Below, piece after piece: positions 24,195 through 33,131 of a stretch of 64,000 nt of DNA. The notes beneath the pieces are model-generated. The model was not told the DNA's origin and searched no databases. It was given only the letters and a program-made list of their open reading frames with translations. The stretch lies in contig JAJZVZ010000003.1 in assembly GCA_021846945.1 (NCBI GenBank), positions 32,394 to 96,393 on the forward strand. The letters are read 5' to 3'. Source of the stretch: Acidobacteriota bacterium (GTDB lineage Bacteria; Acidobacteriota; Terriglobia; Terriglobales; Acidobacteriaceae). The translations under genes and the position numbers were made by a program. The stretch's first letter is position 1; each line of letters opens with the position of its first letter.

Positions 24195-26771
24195 ATGAAA
24201 AACTTTCGCAACCGCTCCGTGAACGCCATTTCTGTCTTTGTGCAGGTCTGCCTGCTGCCGGTTCTGCTCGCGTTGGCCGCAGCCGCAGGTCTGCAAGCCG
24301 CAGCCCAGGCCCCCGTGCCGGACTCACCCGCTATCGAGGCCAAGGCCCACGCCCTGCTGAGCAAGCTTACCCTCGAGCAGAAGATCACGATGCTGGGTGG
24401 CATTGACAGCATGTACACGAATGCGATTCCCTCGGTCGGGTTGCCTCGCTTCAAGATGTCCGACGCATCCGTTGGCGTCCGCACCTGGGGGCCAACAACG
24501 GCCTACGCCGGCGGCGTCGCGCTGGCCGCCACGTGGGACCCGGCTTTTTCGCGTAAGCTGGGCGAGAGCCTGGGCAAGGATGCGCGCGCGCGCAGCGTCA
24601 ATTTCCTGCTCGGCCCCGGCGTTAACATCGCCCGCGCCCCGGTGGGAGGGCGCAACTTCGAGTATCTCTCCGAGGATCCTTATCTCAACTCCGTGCTTGT
24701 CGTGCCGTATATCCAGGGGGTGCAATCACAGGGGGTTATCGCTACGGTCAAGCACTACGCGCTCAATAATGAAGAGTTCAACCGCCATAACGCCAGCTCT
24801 GACGTGGACGAGCGCACCATGCGCGAGATTTACCTGCCGTCGTTCGAGGCCGCGGTTACCAGAGGGCATGTGGATGCGGTGATGAACTCCTATAACCTCA
24901 TCAACGGAGTTCACGCCACCCAGAATGAGTTCCTCAATCTCAAGCTGCTCAAGGGCGAATGGGGCTTCAAGGGCGTCCTGATGTCCGACTGGGCGGCGAC
25001 CTATGACGGAGTTGCGGCGGTGAATAACGGCCTCGACCTGGAGATGCCCAGCCCGCGTTTCATGAATGCCGAGACTCTGCTGCCGGCGATCAAGGACGGT
25101 AGCGTCAAGGAGTCCACCATCAATGACCATGTTCTGCGGCTCTTTCGCGTGATGTATCGCTACCACTTCCTCGATCGCCCGCAGTTCGATTCGGATGACT
25201 CGACGTACTCCGTAGCCGACCGCGCCGTTGCGTTGCAGGGCGCATTGGAAAGCATTACGCTGCTCAAGAACGAGGGCCATCTGCTGCCGCTTGATCCGGC
25301 GAAGATCAAGACCATCGCCGTTGTCGGGCCGAACGCATGGCCGGCGGTCACGGGCGGCGGCGGTTCTTCTGAAGCTCATGCGTTTGAGCCGGTCAGCATG
25401 CTTACCGGCATCGCCAACTTCCTCGGCCCCAACGTCCATGTTCTCTACAGCCGCGGTCTGCCCGATATGGCGGATGTCTTCCAGCACACGCAGTGGCAGG
25501 GCGGCATCAAGATGGAAACCTTCCCCAGCGGTGACTTTACCGGCACGCCGGAAACCTCTTCGGCCCGGGCCATCAGCAACCTGCGGCCGGGGATGCGCGG
25601 CCCGGCGGCCACCAGGGCTCGCAGCATCCGCTACACCACCTCCTTCAAGGCAGACGAGGCGGGAAAATATCTGGTTCTCGCTGCTTCGTCCCGCCAGGAT
25701 GCCTTTAAGGTTCTCATTGACGGTAAGCAGATTCTGGAACAGGAACACGCCGAAGGCCAGGTTCCGCAGTACGCGACGATTGACCTGAATGTCGGGCAGA
25801 CGGTCAACGTGGTGGCCGATTATCTGCCCCGCACGCCCGCCAACAACTTCGGCCTCGGCATCATCTATGGGCCTGACCTGGTTTCCGCCGATGCCAAGAA
25901 GTTCGCCGCTCTTGCCAATGTCGTAGTTGTCGCGGCCGGCTTCGATCCCATCACCGAGGGTGAGGGGCACGACCGTACCTTTACGCTGCCCTGGGGCCAG
26001 GATCAACTGATTCAGGCCATGGCTGCGGCCAATCCGCACACCATTGTGACCTTGACTGGTGGCGGCGGTATGGAGACGCAAAGCTGGCTCGACAAGGTGC
26101 CTGTGCTGCTGCACACCTGGTATCCGGGCCAGGAGGGTGGCACGGCAATCGCCGAAATCCTCTTTGGCAAGCATGATCCCGAAGGCAAGCTGCCCGTTTC
26201 CTTCGACCGCAGTTGGCCTGATAGCGCCTCGTATGCCTGGTACTACCCGGTGAAGGGCGGCGATACCACACTGCGCGAAAAAGGTGGGAACGGCGAACCC
26301 GTCACGTACACCATTCAGCACATCAAGTATGGTGACAAGCTCATGGTCGGTTACCGCTACTGGACGACCGTGGGCAAGCAGCCGCTGTTTCCCTTTGGTT
26401 TCGGCCTCACCTACACAACCTTCAGCTTCTCGAATCTCCAGGTGCCCGCATCGGCTCCGACTGGCTCCTCGGTTCCGGTCAGCTTCGATGTGACGAATAC
26501 CGGCAAAGTGGCGGGAGCCGAAGTTGCCCAGCTCTATGTGTCAGATCCCTCCGCGAAGGTCAACCGGCCCGAGCGCGAGCTAAAGGGATTTGAGAAAGTA
26601 CGCCTGGCCCCCGGCGCCACGCAGCATGTGACTCTTAGCCTCGACGCGCGCGCTTTCAGCTTCTGGGATGAGTCTGCGCACAAGTGGACGATTGACCCCG
26701 GCAAGTTCGTGATCCGCGTCGGCGATTCGAGCGAAAATACGCCGCTTACTGCTGATCTGACGCTGAAATAA
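24195..26771 (+). CDS. GH3 beta-glucosidase with PA14 insert
   Basis: 858 aa from ATG 24195 (24174 is also possible), with a signal peptide ending AAAQA. The GH3 N-domain has GPGVNIARAPVGGRNFEYLSEDP, KHYALNNEE, MNSYNLINGV and nucleophile Asp265 in LMSDWAAT. The C-domain holds a PA14-type insert (about 425-545: YTTSFKADEAGKYLVLAAS..IDGKQILEQ), and a fibronectin III-like domain closes the protein (VSFDVTNTGKVAGAEVAQLYV). It hydrolyses terminal beta-linked glucose or xylose in the periplasm. A bidirectional terminator follows. Confidence 0.92.
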   Translation: MKNFRNRSVNAISVFVQVCLLPVLLALAAAAGLQAAAQAPVPDSPAIEAKAHALLSKLTLEQKITMLGGIDSMYTNAIPSVGLPRFKMSDASVGVRTWGPTTAYAGGVALAATWDPAFSRKLGESLGKDARARSVNFLLGPGVNIARAPVGGRNFEYLSEDPYLNSVLVVPYIQGVQSQGVIATVKHYALNNEEFNRHNASSDVDERTMREIYLPSFEAAVTRGHVDAVMNSYNLINGVHATQNEFLNLKLLKGEWGFKGVLMSDWAATYDGVAAVNNGLDLEMPSPRFMNAETLLPAIKDGSVKESTINDHVLRLFRVMYRYHFLDRPQFDSDDSTYSVADRAVALQGALESITLLKNEGHLLPLDPAKIKTIAVVGPNAWPAVTGGGGSSEAHAFEPVSMLTGIANFLGPNVHVLYSRGLPDMADVFQHTQWQGGIKMETFPSGDFTGTPETSSARAISNLRPGMRGPAATRARSIRYTTSFKADEAGKYLVLAASSRQDAFKVLIDGKQILEQEHAEGQVPQYATIDLNVGQTVNVVADYLPRTPANNFGLGIIYGPDLVSADAKKFAALANVVVVAAGFDPITEGEGHDRTFTLPWGQDQLIQAMAAANPHTIVTLTGGGGMETQSWLDKVPVLLHTWYPGQEGGTAIAEILFGKHDPEGKLPVSFDRSWPDSASYAWYYPVKGGDTTLREKGGNGEPVTYTIQHIKYGDKLMVGYRYWTTVGKQPLFPFGFGLTYTTFSFSNLQVPASAPTGSSVPVSFDVTNTGKVAGAEVAQLYVSDPSAKVNRPERELKGFEKVRLAPGATQHVTLSLDARAFSFWDESAHKWTIDPGKFVIRVGDSSENTPLTADLTLK

Positions 26772-26787
26772 CGCGGCGCAAGAATGA

Positions 26788-26826
26788 TCAACAAAAAGCC
26801 CCGCAGCACGCGGGGCTTTTTGTTGA
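26788..26826. terminator. Bidirectional intrinsic terminator
   Basis: A 17-bp perfect inverted repeat with a 5-base loop has A-run and T-run ends on both strands (AAAAAGCCCCGC / GCGGGGCTTTTT). It lies between the convergent GH3 gene and the 26849-27646 gene and can end both transcripts. Confidence 0.92.
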
Positions 26827-26848
26827 TGGAACCGCAATGGTTCGTGGC

Positions 26849-27646
26849 TTACTGGCCTTGGGCCAGCAGATCATTCTCCGCTTCCTGCAGCGAAACATCT
26901 GCAGGGAGTTCCTTGAACTGCGACTTCTCGTCGTCTTCCTGTTCTGAGATGCTTTTGAAGATCAGCGCATGCCCCTGGATGTGCACATGCGTCTCAGTGA
27001 TCTTCCATTTACCGTTCTTCATTTGGCGGCGCTCCACGTCAAAGGTGCCTCCGGCCTGGAGGTTACCCAGCAAGCCACCCCAGAATTTGACGTCGTGCGT
27101 CAATCGCCCCTTGAGGCTTACGATCCGGTGCTGTGTGTTGTCGACCACCATCTCGCCGGTCATGGCCGCGAAGACGCGCGACTGCCACGTCGGAGGACGA
27201 AACTGTGGATTCGGCCAGAAGTGGAGGGTGGTGCGATCCTCGCTCCTGCTAGCGATAGACCAATAGAATGCCTGCGGCAACATGCCAAGCATTTGCGACG
27301 CTTCCTGATCGTCATGCTGTGCGCCCTTTCGCTGGCGCATCTGCGCCCTGGAGCTGAATATGAAGTTGTTCATACTGCTGCGTTGAGACTGCTTTGTCAG
27401 TTTCTGGCCGTTTTGCTCCAGCACGCGCGTCATGTCGCCGTTGCCCGTTTCCGCCACCCACTGTTCCACGGTGCCGCCTGGTTTGCGGTCCACGTCGTAG
27501 TACAGCCAGTGGGTGTGATCGCGTGCGTCGGCATACAACTCCACGCGCACCGCCTGCCTCACGATCTGTTGTGCAGTCTGGCCCGCCATGGCCACGCAGG
27601 AGCCGAGCAGAATAGCCCAGATTAGCAATTGGCTCTTCTTCAGCAT
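26849..27646 (-). CDS. Secreted hypothetical protein
   Basis: 265 aa from ATG 27646; the upstream extension of 67 codons runs through the divergent promoter. Signal peptide MLKKSQLLIWAILLGSCVAMAG. The mature part is beta-rich (HTHWLYYDVDRKPGGTVEQWV, GEMVVDNTQHRIVSLKGRLTHDVKFWGGLLGNLQAGGTFDVERRQ), similar in feel to LolA/outer-membrane lipoprotein-sorting folds, but no family is securely recognised. It faces the GH3 gene across a shared terminator and is divergent from the PP-loop enzyme. Confidence 0.7.
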   Translation of the reverse strand: MLKKSQLLIWAILLGSCVAMAGQTAQQIVRQAVRVELYADARDHTHWLYYDVDRKPGGTVEQWVAETGNGDMTRVLEQNGQKLTKQSQRSSMNNFIFSSRAQMRQRKGAQHDDQEASQMLGMLPQAFYWSIASRSEDRTTLHFWPNPQFRPPTWQSRVFAAMTGEMVVDNTQHRIVSLKGRLTHDVKFWGGLLGNLQAGGTFDVERRQMKNGKWKITETHVHIQGHALIFKSISEQEDDEKSQFKELPADVSLQEAENDLLAQGQ

Positions 27647-27795
27647 CGTTTCTCCCTTGTTTGACTGATCAGGTGGCGCAAGCGATACAAAACTCTCTGC
27701 AATATGCCGATGATTGGATTCGCTCTGGAGATGCCTGAGGAGCCCAATTCCTGAGGTTGCGGCCACGCCCGCGCGCGGAAAGTTATGATCGTTGC

Positions 27796-28452
27796 ATGAA
27801 ACGTGTCCTCTTGTCCTGGAGCAGCGGCAAGGACAGCGCCTGGGCACTCCACGTGCTCCGCCGCGATCCTGCTATTGAGCTGTGCGGTCTGCTCACGACT
27901 CTGAATGAGCAATTTCAACGCGTCGCCATGCACGGCACACGGCGCTCCGTGCTGGAGGCGCAGGCGCGGGCTGCGGGGCTGCCGCTCTGGATTGTTCCTC
28001 TACCCTGGCCCTGCCCAAATGAGATCTACGAGCAGCGCATGGCGGAAGCCTGCAATCGCGCCGTTGCCGAGGGCATTGACGCCGTTGCTTTCGGTGACCT
28101 CTTTCTTGCCGACATCCGCGCCTACCGCGAGAAGCAAATGGCGCCCACTGGACTTGAGCCACTGTTTCCTCTCTGGCAGGTTCCCACCGATGCGCTGGCC
28201 CGCGAAATGATCGCCGCTGGGCTCCGCGCCAGATTATCCTGCGTCGACAAGAAGCAACTGCCCGCCACCTTCGCCGGTCGCGAATTTGATGAGGCGCTCC
28301 TGCGCGATCTGCCGCCGGCGGCAGACCCCTGCGGAGAGCGCGGTGAGTTTCACACCTGCGTTTACGCCGGGCCTATGTTCGCAGCGCCGCTGCCCATTGA
28401 AACAGGAGAAATCGTTGAGCGCGACGGCTTTGCCTTTGCTGATTTTCAATAA
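27796..28452 (+). CDS. Dph6-like ATP-pyrophosphatase (PP-loop)
   Basis: 218 aa from ATG 27796. The PP-loop SWSSGKDSAWAL begins at residue 7, and the C-terminal block DPCGERGEFHTCVYAGPMF is typical of the MJ0570/diphthine-ammonia ligase-related family. Bacteria lack diphthamide, so the bacterial members are ATP-dependent amidating or adenylating enzymes of unknown substrate. Its 3' end overlaps the convergent GH20 stop by 7 bp. Confidence 0.85.
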   Translation: MKRVLLSWSSGKDSAWALHVLRRDPAIELCGLLTTLNEQFQRVAMHGTRRSVLEAQARAAGLPLWIVPLPWPCPNEIYEQRMAEACNRAVAEGIDAVAFGDLFLADIRAYREKQMAPTGLEPLFPLWQVPTDALAREMIAAGLRARLSCVDKKQLPATFAGREFDEALLRDLPPAADPCGERGEFHTCVYAGPMFAAPLPIETGEIVERDGFAFADFQ

Positions 28453-30560
28453 AGGCGCAGGTGCTCCGGCGCCTCCGGCAATCCGGCCTGTGCGGGCGTC
28501 GGCAGCGTGTGTTTGGCCTGCCACTGATACCGCAAATCGTCCCAGCGCTCGCAGCGGCCGATCCACAGTTGTGCGGCCATGTCGTAGTGGTTCAGGTTGT
28601 TGCGCAGCCAATAGGGCCGGTTATCGCGCAGCCATGCCTGCCGGTAGAGACCGCGCAACAGCGAGTAGCCATCGCGAATATCCTGCATCCAGCCGTTGTT
28701 CGAGCCGATCGTCGCCAGCATTTCGCCGATTTGGCTCCGCCGCTCCGGATCCTCGCTGAGCGAGAACGCCTTGTCGTATTCCAGTACGATCTGGTCGGCG
28801 AGCTGGAACTTCAGTCCGATAAAATCCATGCGCCGCGCGCCCAGTTCCAGCGCATCCAGCGCATCCTGGTTATCGAGCTTTTCCGTGGCTCGTGCCTCTT
28901 CCACAAGCGCGATGGCGCGCTCGGCGTGCAACCGCAGCTCGTGCTCCGCCGGCCGCAGTTTTTCCGCCACCTGCTGGCCCTCGGAGGAGAACGGATCGAC
29001 CCAGAAATAGCTGTCCTGCGCATCGACCAGGCCGGCCTTCTTGAAGAGTGTCTGCGCGGCCATCAGCTCGCGCTGCGCCTGGCTGATCTTGCCCGTCGAG
29101 TCGCGATGAAACGCCAGTCCATACGAGGCGACAAACGCATCCTCGGAGCTCTCGCCCGCCTGCCAGCCGGCCGCCGCGCCAAACAGCACACCGAACCAGT
29201 CCTGGTCAAAGATCCCTTCGCCGTCGTCGTTCCACGTCGTGTTCAACTCGCCGGTCGATCCCATCTTCTGGCCATCACGTACAAAGAGGCGGATATTATC
29301 AAGCGCCTGCACGTAATTCGGATACACGCGGCTGACATTGCGCACGCTTGGCGCCACCCATGTCTCCAGTCCGGCTTTCGTAAATGGCTCGATCAGCGGC
29401 GTGTAATCGGGCTGCACGCTGTAGCGCCAGGCCACGGCGATCATGTCCTTGGGCAGCGTACCTACCAGCTCCGGCGACTTCACGGCAATGTCGCCCCAGA
29501 AGAGGAGCCGCTTGTGATACGGCTCGAGCGTGGCATGAATGCGCCGCAGAAAGTCGATGTAGACCGCGCCCAACCCCTGCTGCTTGACCTCGGCGTGCGA
29601 TTGCCCCATGCCCAGCTCAAAGGTCTCGTCCGCCCCGATATGCGCGTACGGTGCAGGGAAGACCTTGGCCAGCTCGGCAAACCAGCTTGCGATCAGCGGC
29701 AGCGTGCCCGGTGTGCCAGGCGCAAGCACGGCTCCGTGCGGAGTTTCTCCCAGGTCCAGGTACTGCTCGTAGGCCAATACGTGGTGCAGATGGCCGAAGG
29801 CCTCCTGCTCGGGGATCACCATGATGTGATATTTCGCCGCATAGGCGACCATCTCGCGCGCCTGGTCCGGCGTCATTGCGCCTCCCGGAAATGCCGTGAC
29901 CGGCGAAACCGGGTACGCGAAAGTCGCCTCAAAGTAGGGCGAGAGGACATTGATTTTGTATGCCGCCAGCGTGCGAATCTCGCGCTTCAGGAAGTCCATG
30001 GTCGGCATCGGCCCGCGCGACCAGTCGTCGGACAGGCCCCGGTGCGCCATTGCCGGCCAGTCGCGCAGCGTGGGCGCCAGCAGCAGGGCTTCCTCGCCCC
30101 GGCCGCGAATCAATTGCTTCACCGTCTGCGCGCCATAAAAGATCCCGGCTGAAGTTTCGGCGATCACGGCCAGGCCGTTCCGGCCGTCGGGCACCGTGAC
30201 GTAGCCCTCGTCGCGCATCGCCGAATCGAGCTTGAGATCATGCCGCGCCAGCAGTTCCTTCGCTCGCGATGTCTCTGCCCGCTCCAGCGAAATCGTTACT
30301 TTGCCGCCAGTTTTGAGGCCGGCATTTTCGGCCGCCTGCTCCAGGTCTTTGGCGGCGAACTGGTCTTCGGCGTCCTTCCCGGCAACAACGCGCACGCCCA
30401 GCCTGCCTGCGGGCTGCGTCTCAACCGCCGTGCACTCTCGTGGCGCGGGCACCAGTTCGAGATTCGAACATGTGGGCGCAGCAATTTGCGACGTCTGCGC
30501 AGGCACGCAGTTGCTGGCACACAAAAACAGCAATGGGCCGGCGAGGAAAAGAATACGCAT
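28446..30560 (-). CDS. GH20 beta-N-acetylhexosaminidase
   Basis: 704 aa from ATG 30560, signal peptide ending VPAQ. Residues 30-160 form the GH20b-like N-domain (YVTVPDGRNGLAVIAETSAGIFYGAQTVKQLI). The TIM barrel starts with AHRGLSDDWSRGPMP, and the catalytic Asp-Glu pair is D311-E312 in HIGADETFELG. A helical C-terminal domain of about 200 residues follows. It removes terminal GlcNAc or GalNAc from glycans. Downstream of an SDR and HGSNAT-like gene on the same strand. It fits the glycan-degrading role of this region. Confidence 0.92.
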   Translation of the reverse strand: MRILFLAGPLLFLCASNCVPAQTSQIAAPTCSNLELVPAPRECTAVETQPAGRLGVRVVAGKDAEDQFAAKDLEQAAENAGLKTGGKVTISLERAETSRAKELLARHDLKLDSAMRDEGYVTVPDGRNGLAVIAETSAGIFYGAQTVKQLIRGRGEEALLLAPTLRDWPAMAHRGLSDDWSRGPMPTMDFLKREIRTLAAYKINVLSPYFEATFAYPVSPVTAFPGGAMTPDQAREMVAYAAKYHIMVIPEQEAFGHLHHVLAYEQYLDLGETPHGAVLAPGTPGTLPLIASWFAELAKVFPAPYAHIGADETFELGMGQSHAEVKQQGLGAVYIDFLRRIHATLEPYHKRLLFWGDIAVKSPELVGTLPKDMIAVAWRYSVQPDYTPLIEPFTKAGLETWVAPSVRNVSRVYPNYVQALDNIRLFVRDGQKMGSTGELNTTWNDDGEGIFDQDWFGVLFGAAAGWQAGESSEDAFVASYGLAFHRDSTGKISQAQRELMAAQTLFKKAGLVDAQDSYFWVDPFSSEGQQVAEKLRPAEHELRLHAERAIALVEEARATEKLDNQDALDALELGARRMDFIGLKFQLADQIVLEYDKAFSLSEDPERRSQIGEMLATIGSNNGWMQDIRDGYSLLRGLYRQAWLRDNRPYWLRNNLNHYDMAAQLWIGRCERWDDLRYQWQAKHTLPTPAQAGLPEAPEHLRLY

Positions 30561-30636
30561 GGCCTCTCCCGAATGAATCAGAATTGCCAGCCAGCCTACT
30601 ACTTCATTGTGCCGCGCACAAGAGCAGAGATCCGAT

Positions 30637-31380
30637 TTAGTAAGTAGCCCGGCCGCCACTCACGTCATAACATTGCCCGGTGACAAACGAGCAATCCCGG
30701 CTGGCCAGGAAGTGGACCACTGCCGCCACCTCTTCAGGTTCGCCCGTGCGCTTCATGGGGATGCGCTGCACCATGTAATCGACCTGAGCGGGCGTAACCT
30801 GTTCCAGAATCTTCGTCCGGATCACAGCTGGCGTTACGGCGTTTACGCAGATGCCTTCCGTCGCCACCTCCTTGGCAATCGACTTGGTCAGCCCGATGAG
30901 CGCTGCTTTCGACGCCGAATAAGCCACCATATTCGGATTGCCTTCCTTGCCGGCGATGGACGCGATGTTCACGATGCGCCCGTAGCCCCGGGCCCGCATA
31001 TGGGGCAACACGGCGCGGCACAGATAGAACGGCCCGTTGATGTTGATGTCCATCACGCGATGCCAGTCCTCATCGGACTGTTCCCAGATGGGTGCGGCCT
31101 TGCCTGCCCGCCCGGCATTGTTCACCAGGATCTCGATTGATCCGGCCGTCTCGACAACCTTTGCCACCGCGGCGGCCACCTCGCTGGCTTTGGTTACATC
31201 CAGCGCCAGTGCAAAGGCTCCGCCACCTATCTTCTCTGCCGTTGCGCTTGCCGCGTCAAAATCGATGTCTGCCACGGCCACTCTTGCCCCGGCAGCAGTC
31301 AGCCGGCGCGCAATCACTTCACCAATTCCCATCGCCGCTCCTGTGACGATGGCGGTCTGTCCTGTCAAATCAAGAAACAT
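30637..31380 (-). CDS. SDR-family oxidoreductase
   Basis: 247 aa, classical short-chain dehydrogenase: TGAAMGIG nucleotide motif (13-20), VADIDFD acidic site after beta-2, NNAGRAG, catalytic YSASK and the C-terminal FVTGQCYDVSGG. Similar to FabG and to sugar-acid/polyol dehydrogenases; an Asp after beta-2 suggests NAD(H). It lies between the HGSNAT-like gene and the GH20 gene on the same strand, so oxidation of a released sugar is possible. Substrate unknown. Confidence 0.9.
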   Translation of the reverse strand: MFLDLTGQTAIVTGAAMGIGEVIARRLTAAGARVAVADIDFDAASATAEKIGGGAFALALDVTKASEVAAAVAKVVETAGSIEILVNNAGRAGKAAPIWEQSDEDWHRVMDININGPFYLCRAVLPHMRARGYGRIVNIASIAGKEGNPNMVAYSASKAALIGLTKSIAKEVATEGICVNAVTPAVIRTKILEQVTPAQVDYMVQRIPMKRTGEPEEVAAVVHFLASRDCSFVTGQCYDVSGGRATY

Positions 31381-31470
31381 TTCTCTATGCCTCGTTTACT
31401 CCGCAAACACACTATAACCGAGGCTGCCCGCACTGTGGTCAGCGTGGAATTATCCGACTCAGAGAGCAGC

Positions 31471-32730
31471 CTAAATCCGAATGAAGATATTTTTCCTGAA
31501 CATCCAGAACAACACCAGCCAATAGGTTGCCAGTGTCAGTAGGCCCAGTACCAACGGCTCCAGCGATGCTCCCAGGCAGTTCAGGACCCGCATGCCCAGG
31601 TTGATGCGGAGGCTGCTTTCAACAAATCCCCTGGAAGTTTCGGCCATTACGTACGCTGCAATGGAATTCATGCCCACAACCACCAGCGGAAAGGCAATGC
31701 CGCGATGCTTCCGCATATCCACAAACCACGAGAAGGCCGCGAGGAACAGGAAGCACACACCGCCGCTGAACAGGGTCCATGCCGGAGTCCAGATGCGCTT
31801 TACGATCGGGCAGATGCCGGTGAAGTGCAGCACCAGGCCGACGCCCATCAAGACTGCTGCCAAAGCTACAAACCTGAGGAGCGGGATCTTTGGAGCCGAC
31901 TCGAGAAACCAGCGCCCCGCCACCACGCCCAGCAGCATGGTGCCCAGCGTGGGAATAAAGCTGAGCGTCAGATAGCCGCCGCTGTTGTACACAAACGGAC
32001 TGGTGCGCGGAAACAGATTCAGGAACCAGAGATCAAATGCCTGGCCAAGATTGCTGTTCTTGTTCCAGTGGGCTGCAAATCCACTCAGCAGATGCTGATG
32101 CCAGTCCGGCGGCACGCCTACGGCGGCCCAGTGGAAGGCCGCGCCCGGCGCCGGATATAAAGCCCACGCCAGCCAGTATCCAAACAGGACCGCTCCAATT
32201 GAAATCCACTGCCAGCGCGGCCGCGCGAATGCCAGCAGAAATCCGAACGTGTAGCCGAGGCCGATCTGCGTCAGCGTATCTTCAAAGGTGAAATAGGTGA
32301 TGGGGCTGTGCTGTGAGCGCAGAAAGATGCCGAGCGCGATCAGGAGGAAGCTGCGCCAGATGGTATGCGCCAGCATGTGCCGGAAGCTTTGTCCCTTTCG
32401 CCTCCGGCTCCTGATCGAGTAAGGAAGGGCCACGCCCACCAGGAAGGTAAATCCCGGCTGGATGGTGTCATGCAGGCTCATCCCTACCCACTCCACGTGC
32501 GTCTGGTTGAAGGCCAGAAACCGCCAGAGATGGCTCCCCGGGAAAGACTGCGCCACGCGGGAAAACTGGAGCACTTCCCCCATCATGAGCAGCATCACCA
32601 GGCCCCGGTACGCATCCACCGCGACGTTGCGCTGCTGTTGTTGCGCCACGCGTTCCACGACGCCGGTTGCGGCAGGCGCCGCCGCATCGCATTGCTGCCT
32701 TTCCATCACACTTTCTACAAGGTCGCTCAT
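31471..32730 (-). CDS. HGSNAT-like membrane acetyltransferase (DUF5009/NagX)
   Basis: 419 aa with about ten hydrophobic segments and a GAGGAGG Shine-Dalgarno. The signature N-terminal part (AVDAYRGLVMLLMMGEVLQ, then THVEWVGMSLHDTIQPGFTFLVGVALPYSI) matches the COG4299 family related to lysosomal heparan-alpha-glucosaminide N-acetyltransferase and NagX. The His in SLHDTIQPGF corresponds to the conserved membrane-edge His. It may acetylate amino sugars across the inner membrane. It sits in a block with GH20 and near three sulfatases. Confidence 0.85.
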   Translation of the reverse strand: MSDLVESVMERQQCDAAAPAATGVVERVAQQQQRNVAVDAYRGLVMLLMMGEVLQFSRVAQSFPGSHLWRFLAFNQTHVEWVGMSLHDTIQPGFTFLVGVALPYSIRSRRRKGQSFRHMLAHTIWRSFLLIALGIFLRSQHSPITYFTFEDTLTQIGLGYTFGFLLAFARPRWQWISIGAVLFGYWLAWALYPAPGAAFHWAAVGVPPDWHQHLLSGFAAHWNKNSNLGQAFDLWFLNLFPRTSPFVYNSGGYLTLSFIPTLGTMLLGVVAGRWFLESAPKIPLLRFVALAAVLMGVGLVLHFTGICPIVKRIWTPAWTLFSGGVCFLFLAAFSWFVDMRKHRGIAFPLVVVGMNSIAAYVMAETSRGFVESSLRINLGMRVLNCLGASLEPLVLGLLTLATYWLVLFWMFRKNIFIRI

Positions 32731-33131
32731 GGACGCATCCTCCTCGCAGATTGTCCTTGTTCCCGGGGCGCGCTTTAAAGCAAGCCGTCTTGGCTGCCCA
32801 CCGGTCCCCTAGCTTTGTATCCAGTTCCCTCATACGCTTCCCGGCCGGGCGCTCTGCCCAAACCGTGGTGGCCCGGACCGCCCGGACCGGCGGCGTCGCG
32901 CTGACGAAATTAGCCCACAGACGCCCGCGCAAAAGAACGGTATCGGAGATATTACCCGCCCCATTGCACTTCTGCCAATCCACCTGAAGATCCTTCGCGA
33001 GAAATTGTGCCTGTCCAGCTCATGTCGCAGAAAAACAACGAACCGTCCGGAAGTTCACTTCGCGGACGGTTCAGTGGTGGCTTAGTTGTGTTCGGAACTA
33101 TGCGTTCCGGGAGAGGAGATCGAAGGCAGTT
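32731..33131. other. Intergenic region, no gene
   Basis: It holds the promoter side of the acetyltransferase gene (minus) and the terminator of the S41 protease gene. ORFs reading through on either strand have no protein-like composition. Confidence 0.6.
33031..33072 (-). terminator. Intrinsic terminator of the S41 protease gene
   Basis: On the minus strand GAACCGTCCG pairs with CGGACGGTTC, the arms continue with GAAG/CTTC around a short loop, and TTGTTTTT follows. It is 60 bp after the protease stop. Confidence 0.85.

Noticed and set aside
24726..26321. 531-codon minus-strand ORF
   Set aside because: It lies antisense to the GH3 gene, which has complete catalytic motifs. The antisense product has no recognisable domain; it is a high-GC shadow.
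28461..30152. 563-codon plus-strand ORF
   Set aside because: Antisense shadow of the GH20 gene, rich in Arg/Gln/His with no domain pattern.
32468..32983. 171-codon minus-strand ORF upstream of the acetyltransferase
   Set aside because: It is out of frame with the acetyltransferase and Arg/Gly-rich without a domain; judged noncoding.
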